The translations under genes were made by a program, and so were the position numbers. Of a stretch of DNA of 64,000 bases, positions 35,966 to 43,635 are shown in pieces. Source of the stretch: Deltaproteobacteria bacterium. Lineage in GTDB: Bacteria; Desulfobacterota; Desulfobulbia; Desulfobulbales; JAGXFP01. The notes under the pieces were generated by a model, which worked only from the letters and a program-made list of their open reading frames with translations, ran no database searches and was not told the DNA's origin. The DNA lies in NCBI GenBank assembly GCA_020056965.1, contig JAGVGT010000021.1, forward strand, positions 94,717 through 158,716, written 5' to 3'. How positions within the stretch are numbered: position 1 is the first letter of the stretch; each line of letters begins with the position of its first letter.

Positions 35966-38900
35966 ATGAGAAAATCATGTTTTACCCCTATAATTTTGGG
36001 TTCCATGCTCCTGTCGCTGTCCAACGCCCTTGCAGAGTCAGATCTTAAAGGGGCAGTTATCAACGTCCCAGGCAAAATAGACAAAGCCGTAAATGTGGCG
36101 GTTGGGAAAAACGCCGAGGCAACGCAAAGTTCCATAAAAGTCAAAAACCTCGATATGGGCGGTGCCATTGTCAACACCAACAAAGCCAAACAGAACGTAA
36201 ACGTTGCCGTTGGCGCCGACATTAAAGCCTCTCAGGGATCGACAACCCTCTCGGGAGGTAAGGTTCGTGGTGCAGTGGTCAACACCGCCACCGTTGAGAA
36301 AAACGTCAATGTTGCGGTGGGCAATCAAATCACAGCTAACCAGGGTTCCATCAGCACTTCCAATACCGATATAACCGGGGCGGCAATAAATACCGCAATC
36401 GGCAAAAATGCCGTTAACGTAGGTGTCGGTAATAAAGTTTCAGTTGACCAAGCCTCCATCAACCTCGGGGGCAGCAAGGTTACCGGGGCTGCCATCAATA
36501 CCTCGGTTGTCGATACCGGTGTCAATGTAGGCGTTGGCAACCAAGTTAAGGCCGCTCAATCGTCAATCGTCATGGAACAAAGCCAGGCCACCGGGGCAGT
36601 GATCAACACCACGGTCGGCAAGAATTTGGTTAATGTTGGGGTCGGTAACAAGGTTGAGGCTGATCAGGCCTCTGTCCGTATGTCGGACAGCAAGACCACC
36701 GGGGCGATCATCAACACAGCTGTGGTTAACAACGCCGTCAATGTTGGGGTTGGTAATGAAGTTAAGGCCAAACAAGCTTCCGTGGGTATAACAGGCAGCA
36801 AGGTGACCGGTGCCGTGGTCAATACCGCCGTGGGCCAAAATATGGTCAACGTTGGCGTCGGTAACCAAGTTCAAGCCAATCAGGCCTCGGTTAATATGGC
36901 TGGCAGCAACGTTACTGGTGCGGTAGTCAACACTGCGGTTGGTCAGAATATGGTCAATGTCGGTGTTGGAAATCAGATCGAAGCCAATCAAGCTTCCGTC
37001 AATATGACTGGCAGCAAGGTCACCGGAGCTGTAGTCAATACCGGTGTTGCCCAAAATATGATCAACGTCGGGGTCGGCAACCAGGTCAAGGCCGGGCAGT
37101 CCTCGGTTGTCATGGATAACAGTCAAGTTACCGGGGCTGTGGTCAACACCGGTGTTGGTCAGAATATGGTCAACGTTGGTGTCGGCAACAAAGTTCAAGC
37201 CGACCAGGCCACGGTGCGTATGAGTAACAGCAAAGTAACCGGGGCGGTGGTCAATACCGCCGGCGGTCAGAATTTGGTTAACGTTGGTGTTGGTAACCAG
37301 ATAGAAGCACGTCAGGTAGCCACTTCGCTGGAGAACTCACAGGTTACCGGAGCGGTGGTCAACACCGCCATCAGCCAGAACCTGGTCAATGTTGCGGTCG
37401 GAAACCGGGCGGAAGCCAATCAGGCTGCGATGAAAGCCGAAAATAGTCAGGTCAAAGGAGCGGTAGTCAATACCGTGGGTGCCTGGGGCGCCGTAAACTT
37501 GGCGGCAGGTAACCAAGTCGAGGCTAATCAAGCCGCTACCAAAATGCAAAATTCCCAATTAAGCGGCGCTGTAGTCAACACGATGGTCGGAGCCGGTGTC
37601 AACTTGGCTGCCGGCAACCGGGCTGAAGCTAACCAAGCTGCAACTAAAATGGAAAACAGCAAACTCCAAGGTGCGGCCGTTAATACCGTATTAGGTGCAT
37701 CGGTTAACTTGGCTGCCGGCAATCAGGTCGAAGCCAACCAAGCTGCGGTCAAAATGCGGAACAGCGATGCAAAAGGAACCATTATAAATACTATTGGCGG
37801 AGCGGCTGTAAACCTGGCTGCTGGTAATCAGGCAGAGGCCAATCAGGCTGCCGTCAAGATGGAAAGCTCCAAGCTTCAAGGTACTGTGGTCAATACCGTT
37901 GGCGGCGCTGGTCTCAATCTGGCCGCTGGTAATCAGGCCGAGGCCAACCAAGCCTCCCTCAAAATGAAAAGCTCTGAACTGAAAGGTACTGTTGTTAACA
38001 CGGTGGCTGGTGCGGGATTGAACCTGGCGGCCGGTAATCGTGCTGAAGCTAACCAGGCTTCCGTTAAAATGGAAAACTCAAAACTCCAAGGCACCGTGGT
38101 CAACACTGTCGGTGGCGCCGGTCTTAACCTCGCAGCTGGTAACCGTGTCGAGGCAAACCAGGCTGCGGTGAAGATGGAAAATTCCGAGCTTAAGGGGACC
38201 GTGGTCAACACCGTGGCCGGAGCGGGGTTGAACCTTGCGGCAGGGGACCGGGCTATTGCCAATCAAGCCGCTGTGAAGATGGAAAACTCAAAGCTTCAGG
38301 GCATCGTGGTTAACACCGTGGGCGGGGCCGGCCTCAACTTGGCCGCAGGAAGCCAGGCTGAAGCCAATCAGGCGGCAGTTTCAATGAAAAATTCTGAACT
38401 CAAAGGCAATGTGGTTAACACTGTCGCCGGCGCTGGGCTAAACCTCGCTGCCGGAGACCGGGCTATTGCCAATCAAGCTGCTGTGAAGATGGAAAATTCA
38501 AAGCTCCAGGGCAACGTGGTTAACACCGTGGCCGGAGCCGGCCTCAACCTGGCAGCAGGAAGCCAGACTGAAGCCAATCAGGCGGCGGTTTCAATGAAGA
38601 ACTCTGAACTCAAAGGCAATGTGGTTAACACTGTAGCTGGCGCCGGGCTAAACCTCGCGGCCGGAGACCGGGCTGAAGCCAATCAAGCAGCGGTAAAACT
38701 TGGGAATTCCAACGTTAAAGGAAACATCACCAACACTGTTGCAGGTGCCGGGCTTAATCTTGCAGCGGGAAGTCGTGCTGAGGCTAATCAGGCGGCCGCA
38801 AAAATTGAAAACTCGACGGTTCAAGGCAATATCACCAATACCGTTGGTGGTGCCGCCCTTAACCTGGCCGCCGGCAGCCAGGTCGAAGCAAATCAGGCGG

Positions 38901-39484
38901 CCGCCAGAATTAAGGGCAGCAATGTCCAAGGCAACATGACAAATACGGTCGGCGGAGCCGCATTGAACCTGGCGGCCGGCAATCGCGCCACCGCCAATAT
39001 GGCCGCGACCAAGATTGACAATAGTACGGTTAAAGGCAACATCACCAACACCGTTGGCGGGGCGGCCCTGAATGTTGCGGTTGGTGATCGTTCCACTGCC
39101 AACATGGGTTCAGCCACCATAGTCAACAGTTCTGTAAGAGGGAACGTTAGCAATACCGTAGCAGGGGCAGCCCTCAATGTTGCCGCCGGTAGCCGTACCA
39201 CAGCCAACATGGGCTCCACCGTGGTGGAAAATAGCACTGTTGGTGGGAATATATCCACCAGGGTAAAGGGTGGTGCGATTAATGTGGCCGCCGGTTCCGG
39301 TGCAGAGGCAAATTCTGGTGCCGTGGTGATCAAAAACGGCAGCAGCGTTGGGGGTAACATCTCAGTAACCTCCGGCAAGGGTATAACGGTTAATGATATA
39401 GATAGCCCCTTTAGCTTTGGACAGAACATCAATGTTCAAGCGGGTAGCGGAACGTCCAACAAAAATTCAGTTATCATGAAGTAG
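35966..39484 (+). CDS. giant exported 31-unit beta-solenoid-like repeat protein
   Basis: A 1172-residue protein with a signal peptide (cleavage after ALA, residue 23) and AGAGGAG before the start. Residues 29-1129 are exactly 31 tandem units: one of 37 residues, thirteen of 36, sixteen of 35 and a final 36. The pattern is GAVVNT...VNVGVGNQ..ANQASV.M..S.VT, later GTVVNTV.GAGLNLAAG. The conserved Asn and Gly positions suggest Asn ladders of a beta-solenoid. The mature protein has no Cys and almost no aromatic residue (one Trp in unit 14, two Phe in the tail). A 43-residue non-repeat end finishes with GTSNKNSVIMK. It is a probable fibre or adhesin subunit exported by the CsgG-like protein (inference). 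Confidence 0.85.
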   Translation: MRKSCFTPIILGSMLLSLSNALAESDLKGAVINVPGKIDKAVNVAVGKNAEATQSSIKVKNLDMGGAIVNTNKAKQNVNVAVGADIKASQGSTTLSGGKVRGAVVNTATVEKNVNVAVGNQITANQGSISTSNTDITGAAINTAIGKNAVNVGVGNKVSVDQASINLGGSKVTGAAINTSVVDTGVNVGVGNQVKAAQSSIVMEQSQATGAVINTTVGKNLVNVGVGNKVEADQASVRMSDSKTTGAIINTAVVNNAVNVGVGNEVKAKQASVGITGSKVTGAVVNTAVGQNMVNVGVGNQVQANQASVNMAGSNVTGAVVNTAVGQNMVNVGVGNQIEANQASVNMTGSKVTGAVVNTGVAQNMINVGVGNQVKAGQSSVVMDNSQVTGAVVNTGVGQNMVNVGVGNKVQADQATVRMSNSKVTGAVVNTAGGQNLVNVGVGNQIEARQVATSLENSQVTGAVVNTAISQNLVNVAVGNRAEANQAAMKAENSQVKGAVVNTVGAWGAVNLAAGNQVEANQAATKMQNSQLSGAVVNTMVGAGVNLAAGNRAEANQAATKMENSKLQGAAVNTVLGASVNLAAGNQVEANQAAVKMRNSDAKGTIINTIGGAAVNLAAGNQAEANQAAVKMESSKLQGTVVNTVGGAGLNLAAGNQAEANQASLKMKSSELKGTVVNTVAGAGLNLAAGNRAEANQASVKMENSKLQGTVVNTVGGAGLNLAAGNRVEANQAAVKMENSELKGTVVNTVAGAGLNLAAGDRAIANQAAVKMENSKLQGIVVNTVGGAGLNLAAGSQAEANQAAVSMKNSELKGNVVNTVAGAGLNLAAGDRAIANQAAVKMENSKLQGNVVNTVAGAGLNLAAGSQTEANQAAVSMKNSELKGNVVNTVAGAGLNLAAGDRAEANQAAVKLGNSNVKGNITNTVAGAGLNLAAGSRAEANQAAAKIENSTVQGNITNTVGGAALNLAAGSQVEANQAAARIKGSNVQGNMTNTVGGAALNLAAGNRATANMAATKIDNSTVKGNITNTVGGAALNVAVGDRSTANMGSATIVNSSVRGNVSNTVAGAALNVAAGSRTTANMGSTVVENSTVGGNISTRVKGGAINVAAGSGAEANSGAVVIKNGSSVGGNISVTSGKGITVNDIDSPFSFGQNINVQAGSGTSNKNSVIMK
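36050..39352 (+). repeat. in-gene tandem repeats, 105-108 bp units
   Basis: 31 tandem units coding the solenoid repeats. Units 2-14 are 108 bp, units 15-30 are 105 bp. In the later half, pairs of units form a 210-bp higher-order repeat: the string GGCTATTGCC recurs at 38251 and 38461, exactly 210 bp apart, with near-identical flanks. This indicates recent tandem duplication. Confidence 0.9.
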
Positions 39485-39548
39485 GCAACAGGCAGTAAAA
39501 CATAAAACCCTAGTCAGTAGTCAATAAACCAAGAAGGAGGAGAAAAAA

Positions 39549-40484
39549 ATGAAAAAAGTAGTCGTAGCAATCGCAGCAGTAAGCCTGGTGATGGGTTTCT
39601 CGTCTTTGTCAATGGCTCAGTCCGATATCAAAGGGACCCTGTCCAACAAGGCAACCGTGAAGGAATCCGCCAACGTGGCCATCGGTAAGAACGCCAACGC
39701 CAACATGGGCTCCATGGGTGTCAAGAATTCCAATGTCAAAGGCACCGTGTCCAACAATGCCAACATTGAGAAGTCCGCTAACGTTGCTATTGGCGAGAAC
39801 GTCACCGCCAACATGGGTTCTGTGACCCTGCAGGACGCTAACGTCAAAGGCACCATCAGCAACAAGGCAACCGTGAAGGAATCCGCCAACGTTGCCATCG
39901 GCAAAGATACCACCGCTAATATGGCTTCCGTGACCATGAAGGGTGGTAGCGTCAAGGGCACCGTATCCAACAATGCTAAGATCGAGAAGTCCGCCAACGT
40001 GGCCATCGGCGAAGGTACCACCGCCAACATGGGCTCCATCACCATGGACAACAGCGACGTCAAGGGAACCGTCTCCAACAAGGCAACCGTGAAGGAATCC
40101 GCCAACGTTGCCATCGGCAAGGACACCACCGCCAATATGGCGTCGGTGACCATGAAGAACAGCAACGTCAAGGGCACCGTCAGCAATAATGCCAAGATCG
40201 ATAAGTCCGCCAACGTGGCCATCGGTGAAGGTACCACCGCCAACATGGGTTCGGTGACCATGGATAATGCTAACGTTAAGGGCACGGTTTCCAACAAGGC
40301 GACGATCGGTGAGTCCGCCAACGTGGCTATCGGCAAAAACACCACCGCCAACATGGGTTCCGTGACCATTAAGAACTCCAACGTCAAAGGCACCATCAGC
40401 AATAATGCCAAGATCGACAAGTCCGCCAACGTCGCCATTGGTGAGAATTCCACCGCCAGCATGGGCTCTGTTGCAGTTGAATAA
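39549..40484 (+). CDS. exported 8-unit repeat protein, paralogue of the giant protein
   Basis: A 311-residue protein with a signal peptide (cleavage near SMA-Q, residue 23) and a very strong ribosome site (GGAGGAG), which suggests high expression. Residues 28-311 are seven 36-residue units and a last unit of 32. Units alternate between two types, KGTVSNKATVKESANVAIGK and KGTVSNNAKIEKSANVAIGE, each followed by .TTANM.SVTM.NSNV, so the true period is 72 residues. There are no Cys and no aromatic residues in the mature chain. The framework (G-T-V-.-N, N-V-A-.-G, A-N-M-.-S) is that of the giant protein 64 bases upstream. It is a likely major fibre subunit (inference). Confidence 0.85.
   Translation: MKKVVVAIAAVSLVMGFSSLSMAQSDIKGTLSNKATVKESANVAIGKNANANMGSMGVKNSNVKGTVSNNANIEKSANVAIGENVTANMGSVTLQDANVKGTISNKATVKESANVAIGKDTTANMASVTMKGGSVKGTVSNNAKIEKSANVAIGEGTTANMGSITMDNSDVKGTVSNKATVKESANVAIGKDTTANMASVTMKNSNVKGTVSNNAKIDKSANVAIGEGTTANMGSVTMDNANVKGTVSNKATIGESANVAIGKNTTANMGSVTIKNSNVKGTISNNAKIDKSANVAIGENSTASMGSVAVE
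39630..40481 (+). repeat. in-gene tandem repeats, 108 bp units with 216-bp period
   Basis: Eight units of 108 bp. Odd and even units are more alike among themselves than with neighbours; for example GCAACCGTGAAGGAATCCGC recurs at about 39651, 39867 and 40083, each 216 bp apart. Confidence 0.9.
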
Positions 40485-40501
40485 TTGTATTTAGTTTAAT
40501 T

Positions 40502-40536
40502 GGGAATCCCGGGACGATACCAGTCCCGGGATTCCC
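40502..40536 (+). terminator. 14-bp stem hairpin without T-run
   Basis: A perfect inverted repeat GGGAATCCCGGGAC/GTCCCGGGATTCCC around a seven-base loop, starting 18 bases after the 8-unit repeat gene. With no T run it may act as an mRNA-stabilising or partial-termination element that favours the repeat subunit over the next gene. Confidence 0.7.
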
Positions 40537-40583
40537 ATATCCTCGATCAGGATCTCATTATTGCTATCGTCACGGAGTATAAA

Positions 40584-40910
40584 ATGAAACGGCTTCTGCT
40601 CGCGCTTATCACTTTGTTATTTATTTTCTCGTCGCAGAATAGCCTCCGGGCCGATGACTTTGATGATGGGATTTCAAAGGCAACCGACGATGCAATTTCC
40701 GGTGACGACGAGCTTGGCAAAGCCAGTAAGAACATCAAATTCATCATCGAAAAGTCTAAATCTCAAGCAAAGGTGGCTGAAAAGGGTTCCGGCGGGTCGG
40801 GGGGGAAAAGCACCACCAAGACCGGCGACAGCAATGAGAACAGTGTGGTAATGGGTGCGGGCAGTAATATTCGTGGCGATATTATCATCATCGACCAAGG
40901 TAAAGATTGA
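40584..40910 (+). CDS. small exported protein with one solenoid-like segment
   Basis: A 108-residue protein. The ATG at 40584 is chosen: GGAG lies about six bases before it and a clear signal peptide (1-23, ending RA-DD) follows. The mature part starts acidic and helical (DDFDDGISKATDDAISGDDELGKASK), has a Gly/Ser/Lys linker (~67-80), and ends with NENSVVMGAGSNIRGDIIII. That end fits one strand-turn-strand of the neighbouring repeat (SVTM..NSNVKGTV) and matches the tail of the giant protein (SNKNSVIM). It may be a cap, nucleator or anchor of the solenoid proteins (inference). Confidence 0.65.
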   Translation: MKRLLLALITLLFIFSSQNSLRADDFDDGISKATDDAISGDDELGKASKNIKFIIEKSKSQAKVAEKGSGGSGGKSTTKTGDSNENSVVMGAGSNIRGDIIIIDQGKD

Positions 40911-41031
40911 TTTCATCCAAATTCCATTGCAATAAAAATATCACGTTTTTTCATAGTCATATCTAGAGTGTTAGCCTGCTTGGTGAAGTGCCATTATAAT
41001 CATGACCAATAACCCTTTGCTGCGATGCAAA

Positions 41032-42570
41032 TTACTTGCGGAGGTTAGTGTGATCCCGATTCATAAAGAAATTAACCCAGGAGGAGGTTTCATTTAACGC
41101 CCAGTCGCGGGGCGGCAAAAACCCTTCCTGCATGCTCTTTTCCAGCCCGTCTTTTTTCAGCCGATTGTATACCTCGACATAAAAACATTTCTTCCGACCA
41201 GGATAAACCTCACACCAACCATCCCGGCTCCCGCCACAGGCCCCGTTCAGGATGTTTTTCGCGCAACCGGATTGGGGGCAGCGGAAAGCCAACTCTGGCA
41301 GGGTACAGTCGCCGCAATGTTGGCAGCGATAAAGCAGAAACTTGACGTAGTATTCAAAGAGATCAAGTAACCCGCTACCCGCCCCGCTTGCGAAACGGCG
41401 ACACAGCCTGGACATCTGGCGATACAGCAAGCCCTCTTCTGTGAAGGCCTGGTCGTGAAACCAGCGGGACATCTCATAGGTCAGCGAGGTCGAAAGCTCT
41501 GCCCCTGCCGTCCTTTCCTCGCTGTTCAGCCCCGTGCCATCCTGGGCTTTCTGGTAGCAGTGGAATGACTCCTCGGGCCAGCAGGAAAACTCTGTGATAA
41601 ACTCCAGCCAATCTGACTTGACCGCCTCCCGCTCAGCCAGAATATAGTCCAGCTCGGTAAAAGTCAGGCCGGGTCCGCCGACATGGGCCCCGGCATAGCC
41701 CAACCCTTGGAGCACCGCGAGCAAGCGGGCCGCTCGTTGCAGCATCTTCTTCCGCCCTTTATCTGGTTCGGTGAAATCGGTCAAAAATCTGGCGTAGTAA
41801 TGGTCCGGCAGCACCACTCCGGGGATCTTGCCCTGGTTCATTAAGCCGGCCACCCCGGGGGTCGGCACAAAGACATTGCCGAGGACCGGGACATTGAGCT
41901 GCTGCTGGCGCATAAAGATCAGCAACTCTTGGAACTTGCGGGCATCATAGCCGACCTGGGTAATCACATAGTCGGCGCCGTTGGCGACCTTGCGCTGGAG
42001 CTTGAAGTACTGCATCGCCAGCTCCGCCTCCAGGTGCTTGAAGGGCGACACCGCCACCCCCTTGCAGAACGAGGTGGGTTCCAACCCCTTTACTATCGGA
42101 TTACGGCGGTCGCCGCCGGGTTGCTCGCGATTCAAGCGACCGAGCAGGTCCAACAGTTGGACACTGTCGAGATCGAAGACCGGCTTGGCCCCGCCCCGAT
42201 AGCCGCGTTGCGGATAATCGCCCCCAACCACCAGAAGATTGCGCAACCCGGCCCGGTCCCAGGCGAAGAGACCGCTTTCGATCTGGTTGCGGTTCTTGTC
42301 CTTGCAAGAGAGGTGGATGATCACATCCAGCCCCAGTTCGAGAATTTCCAACCCCAGGACCTCGGGGGCTAGGGCGGGATGGCCGCCGGCGTTTTCGGTA
42401 ATGCTCACCGCCTGCAGCCGCCCATCGGCGGCGGCTTCCCTGGCGAAAGCCAGGGCTCGGTCATGGGCCGTGCCACGGCCGGCCCGGCTCGGCACCAGTT
42501 CCAGCGTCAGGGTAAACTCAGCCGGATCACTAAGGGAGTGCTGGAACCGGGATTTATTCTCGATCCTCAT
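41032..42570 (-). CDS. metF: methylenetetrahydrofolate reductase fused to MetV-like domain
   Basis: A 512-residue fusion. The N-terminal ~300 residues are a MetF TIM barrel: FTLTLELVPSRAGRG, AVSITENAGGHP, LLVVGGDYPQRG, and ADYVITQVGYD. The C-terminal part (~410-470) is the MetV-type cysteine-rich module: CQHCGDCTLPELAFRCP, CAKNILNGACGGS and GWCEVYPGRKKC. It interconverts methylene- and methyl-tetrahydrofolate in the Wood-Ljungdahl methyl branch or methionine supply. It is alone here, 33 kb from the stand-alone metV with hdrC and mvhD. No strong ribosome site is visible. Confidence 0.88.
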   Translation of the reverse strand: MRIENKSRFQHSLSDPAEFTLTLELVPSRAGRGTAHDRALAFAREAAADGRLQAVSITENAGGHPALAPEVLGLEILELGLDVIIHLSCKDKNRNQIESGLFAWDRAGLRNLLVVGGDYPQRGYRGGAKPVFDLDSVQLLDLLGRLNREQPGGDRRNPIVKGLEPTSFCKGVAVSPFKHLEAELAMQYFKLQRKVANGADYVITQVGYDARKFQELLIFMRQQQLNVPVLGNVFVPTPGVAGLMNQGKIPGVVLPDHYYARFLTDFTEPDKGRKKMLQRAARLLAVLQGLGYAGAHVGGPGLTFTELDYILAEREAVKSDWLEFITEFSCWPEESFHCYQKAQDGTGLNSEERTAGAELSTSLTYEMSRWFHDQAFTEEGLLYRQMSRLCRRFASGAGSGLLDLFEYYVKFLLYRCQHCGDCTLPELAFRCPQSGCAKNILNGACGGSRDGWCEVYPGRKKCFYVEVYNRLKKDGLEKSMQEGFLPPRDWALNETSSWVNFFMNRDHTNLRK

Positions 42571-42616
42571 ACGTGTTTACCGCCGGAGTCAGGGTTAAGC
42601 GTAACTACTGGAACCG

Positions 42617-42696
42617 CGTCATTACGAGGAGCGTAGCAACGAAGCAATCTGTCTCTTATTGCCATGATATAGATTGCTGCGCTTTACTCGCAATGA
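42617..42696. repeat. REP-like palindromic element (copy 1)
   Basis: An imperfect palindrome with arms CGTCATTACGAGGAGCGTAG...GAAGCAATCT (42617-42650) and AGATTGCTGCGC...CTCGCAATGA (42671-42696). It shares sequence with the element at 50030-50112, so it belongs to a dispersed intergenic repeat family. It lies in the metF upstream spacer, which has no gene. Confidence 0.8.
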
Positions 42697-42810
42697 TGGA
42701 TTCGCTGCTTTTTGACTTGCTGAATGACCATCAGTCTTGTGCCATGAATTCATATTTTTCATTAGCTTCAGGCAGCGATGTTCCACAAGGCCACTCTACT
42801 ACACGCCAAT

Positions 42811-42848
42811 AAGAAGGGCGGTCGCCAGAATTGAGCGCCGCCCTTCTT
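42811..42848. terminator. probable terminator of the selA operon
   Basis: An 11-bp perfect stem AAGAAGGGCGG/CCGCCCTTCTT (42811-42821 with 42838-42848), just after the M48 peptidase stop on the minus strand. Only a short T-rich tail follows on either strand. Confidence 0.65.
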
Positions 42849-42870
42849 GTTTACCATGTTGCCGAAAAAT

Positions 42871-43629
42871 CTACGACTGTTCGATAGCCGCCTGAATATT
42901 GGCGATCCGCTTAGCGTTGGCCGGGTGGCTGCTCAGGAAACCGCCGCCACTGCCGAACTTGTCACGCAGGGTCTCGATGGCTCGCTTCATGGCGTTAGGG
43001 TCTTGCCCTTGGGTCTTGAGCAACTTGACAGCCCAGGCGTCGGCCTCCAGCTCGTCGCTCTGGGAGAACCGGGCGTTGACCGCTACCTGACCTAGTTGGC
43101 CCAACTGCGAGGAGGAAAGCTCGCCCACCGTGCCGCCCAACGAACCGGCGGCCTTGAAGGCGACATCGGTCAGCAGCGCCTCCCGCAGCTGCTTGTAAGA
43201 ATGCTTGAGCCCGACATGGGCAATCTCGTGGCCGATCACCGCCAGAACCTGATCGTCTGGCATGGCCTCCAGGAGTCCGGCGTGGACCCGCACCGTGCCG
43301 TCGGCCATGGCAAAGGCGTTGACCTCCTTGGAGAGATAGACCTTGAAGTTGAGCTTGAGGTTACCGTATCCATGCAAACCCCTGGTAATCCTGGCCAGCC
43401 TAATCACTTGGGGGCTGTCGGCTGGGGCGATCCGGCTTTTGCCGTCCAGCTCCTTGGCGGCCAGGGAGGCGGTTCGGCTAACGCTGTTTTCGTCGAGGGT
43501 GGTGGCCTGCAGCACCCCGAATCCCAGGGTTATGGCCTTGCCCAAATCGAATTCCCCGCCGGAGTCGCAGCCGACCAGAAGCATTGGCAGGAGCATGGCC
43601 AAGATAGCCTTGTGGGCAGGCACTAACAT
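42871..43629 (-). CDS. M48-family metallopeptidase lipoprotein
   Basis: A 252-residue periplasmic zinc peptidase of the LoiP/YggG-like type. The signal peptide ends with lipobox LLVGC (Cys21). The HEIAH zinc motif is in VIGHEIAHVGLKHSYKQL, and the third ligand glutamate lies in SDELEADAWAVKLL. The late SSHPANAKRI is typical of the family. It probably takes part in envelope protein quality control. It is six bases downstream of the LOG-family gene and is the last gene of the selA operon. Confidence 0.9.
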   Translation of the reverse strand: MLVPAHKAILAMLLPMLLVGCDSGGEFDLGKAITLGFGVLQATTLDENSVSRTASLAAKELDGKSRIAPADSPQVIRLARITRGLHGYGNLKLNFKVYLSKEVNAFAMADGTVRVHAGLLEAMPDDQVLAVIGHEIAHVGLKHSYKQLREALLTDVAFKAAGSLGGTVGELSSSQLGQLGQVAVNARFSQSDELEADAWAVKLLKTQGQDPNAMKRAIETLRDKFGSGGGFLSSHPANAKRIANIQAAIEQS

Positions 43630-43635
43630 TTAAAC

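Noticed and set aside
38893-39432. Several antisense open frames along the giant repeat gene (36.0-39.4 kb)
   Set aside because: Shadows of the repetitive sense frame; hydrophobic Leu/Ala/Pro runs without starts or motifs.
39617-40462. 281-codon open frame antisense to the 8-unit repeat gene, itself repetitive
   Set aside because: The repeat phase and biased codons of the real gene keep the opposite strand open; there is no signal peptide or ribosome site, while the sense frame has both.
36050-40481. Regular DNA repeats considered as a CRISPR array
   Set aside because: Units are contiguous, in frame and translated into a periodic protein with signal peptide; there are no unique spacers and no cas genes.
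42573-42812. 79-codon open frame upstream of metF
   Set aside because: It runs through the REP-like palindrome and has no coding character.
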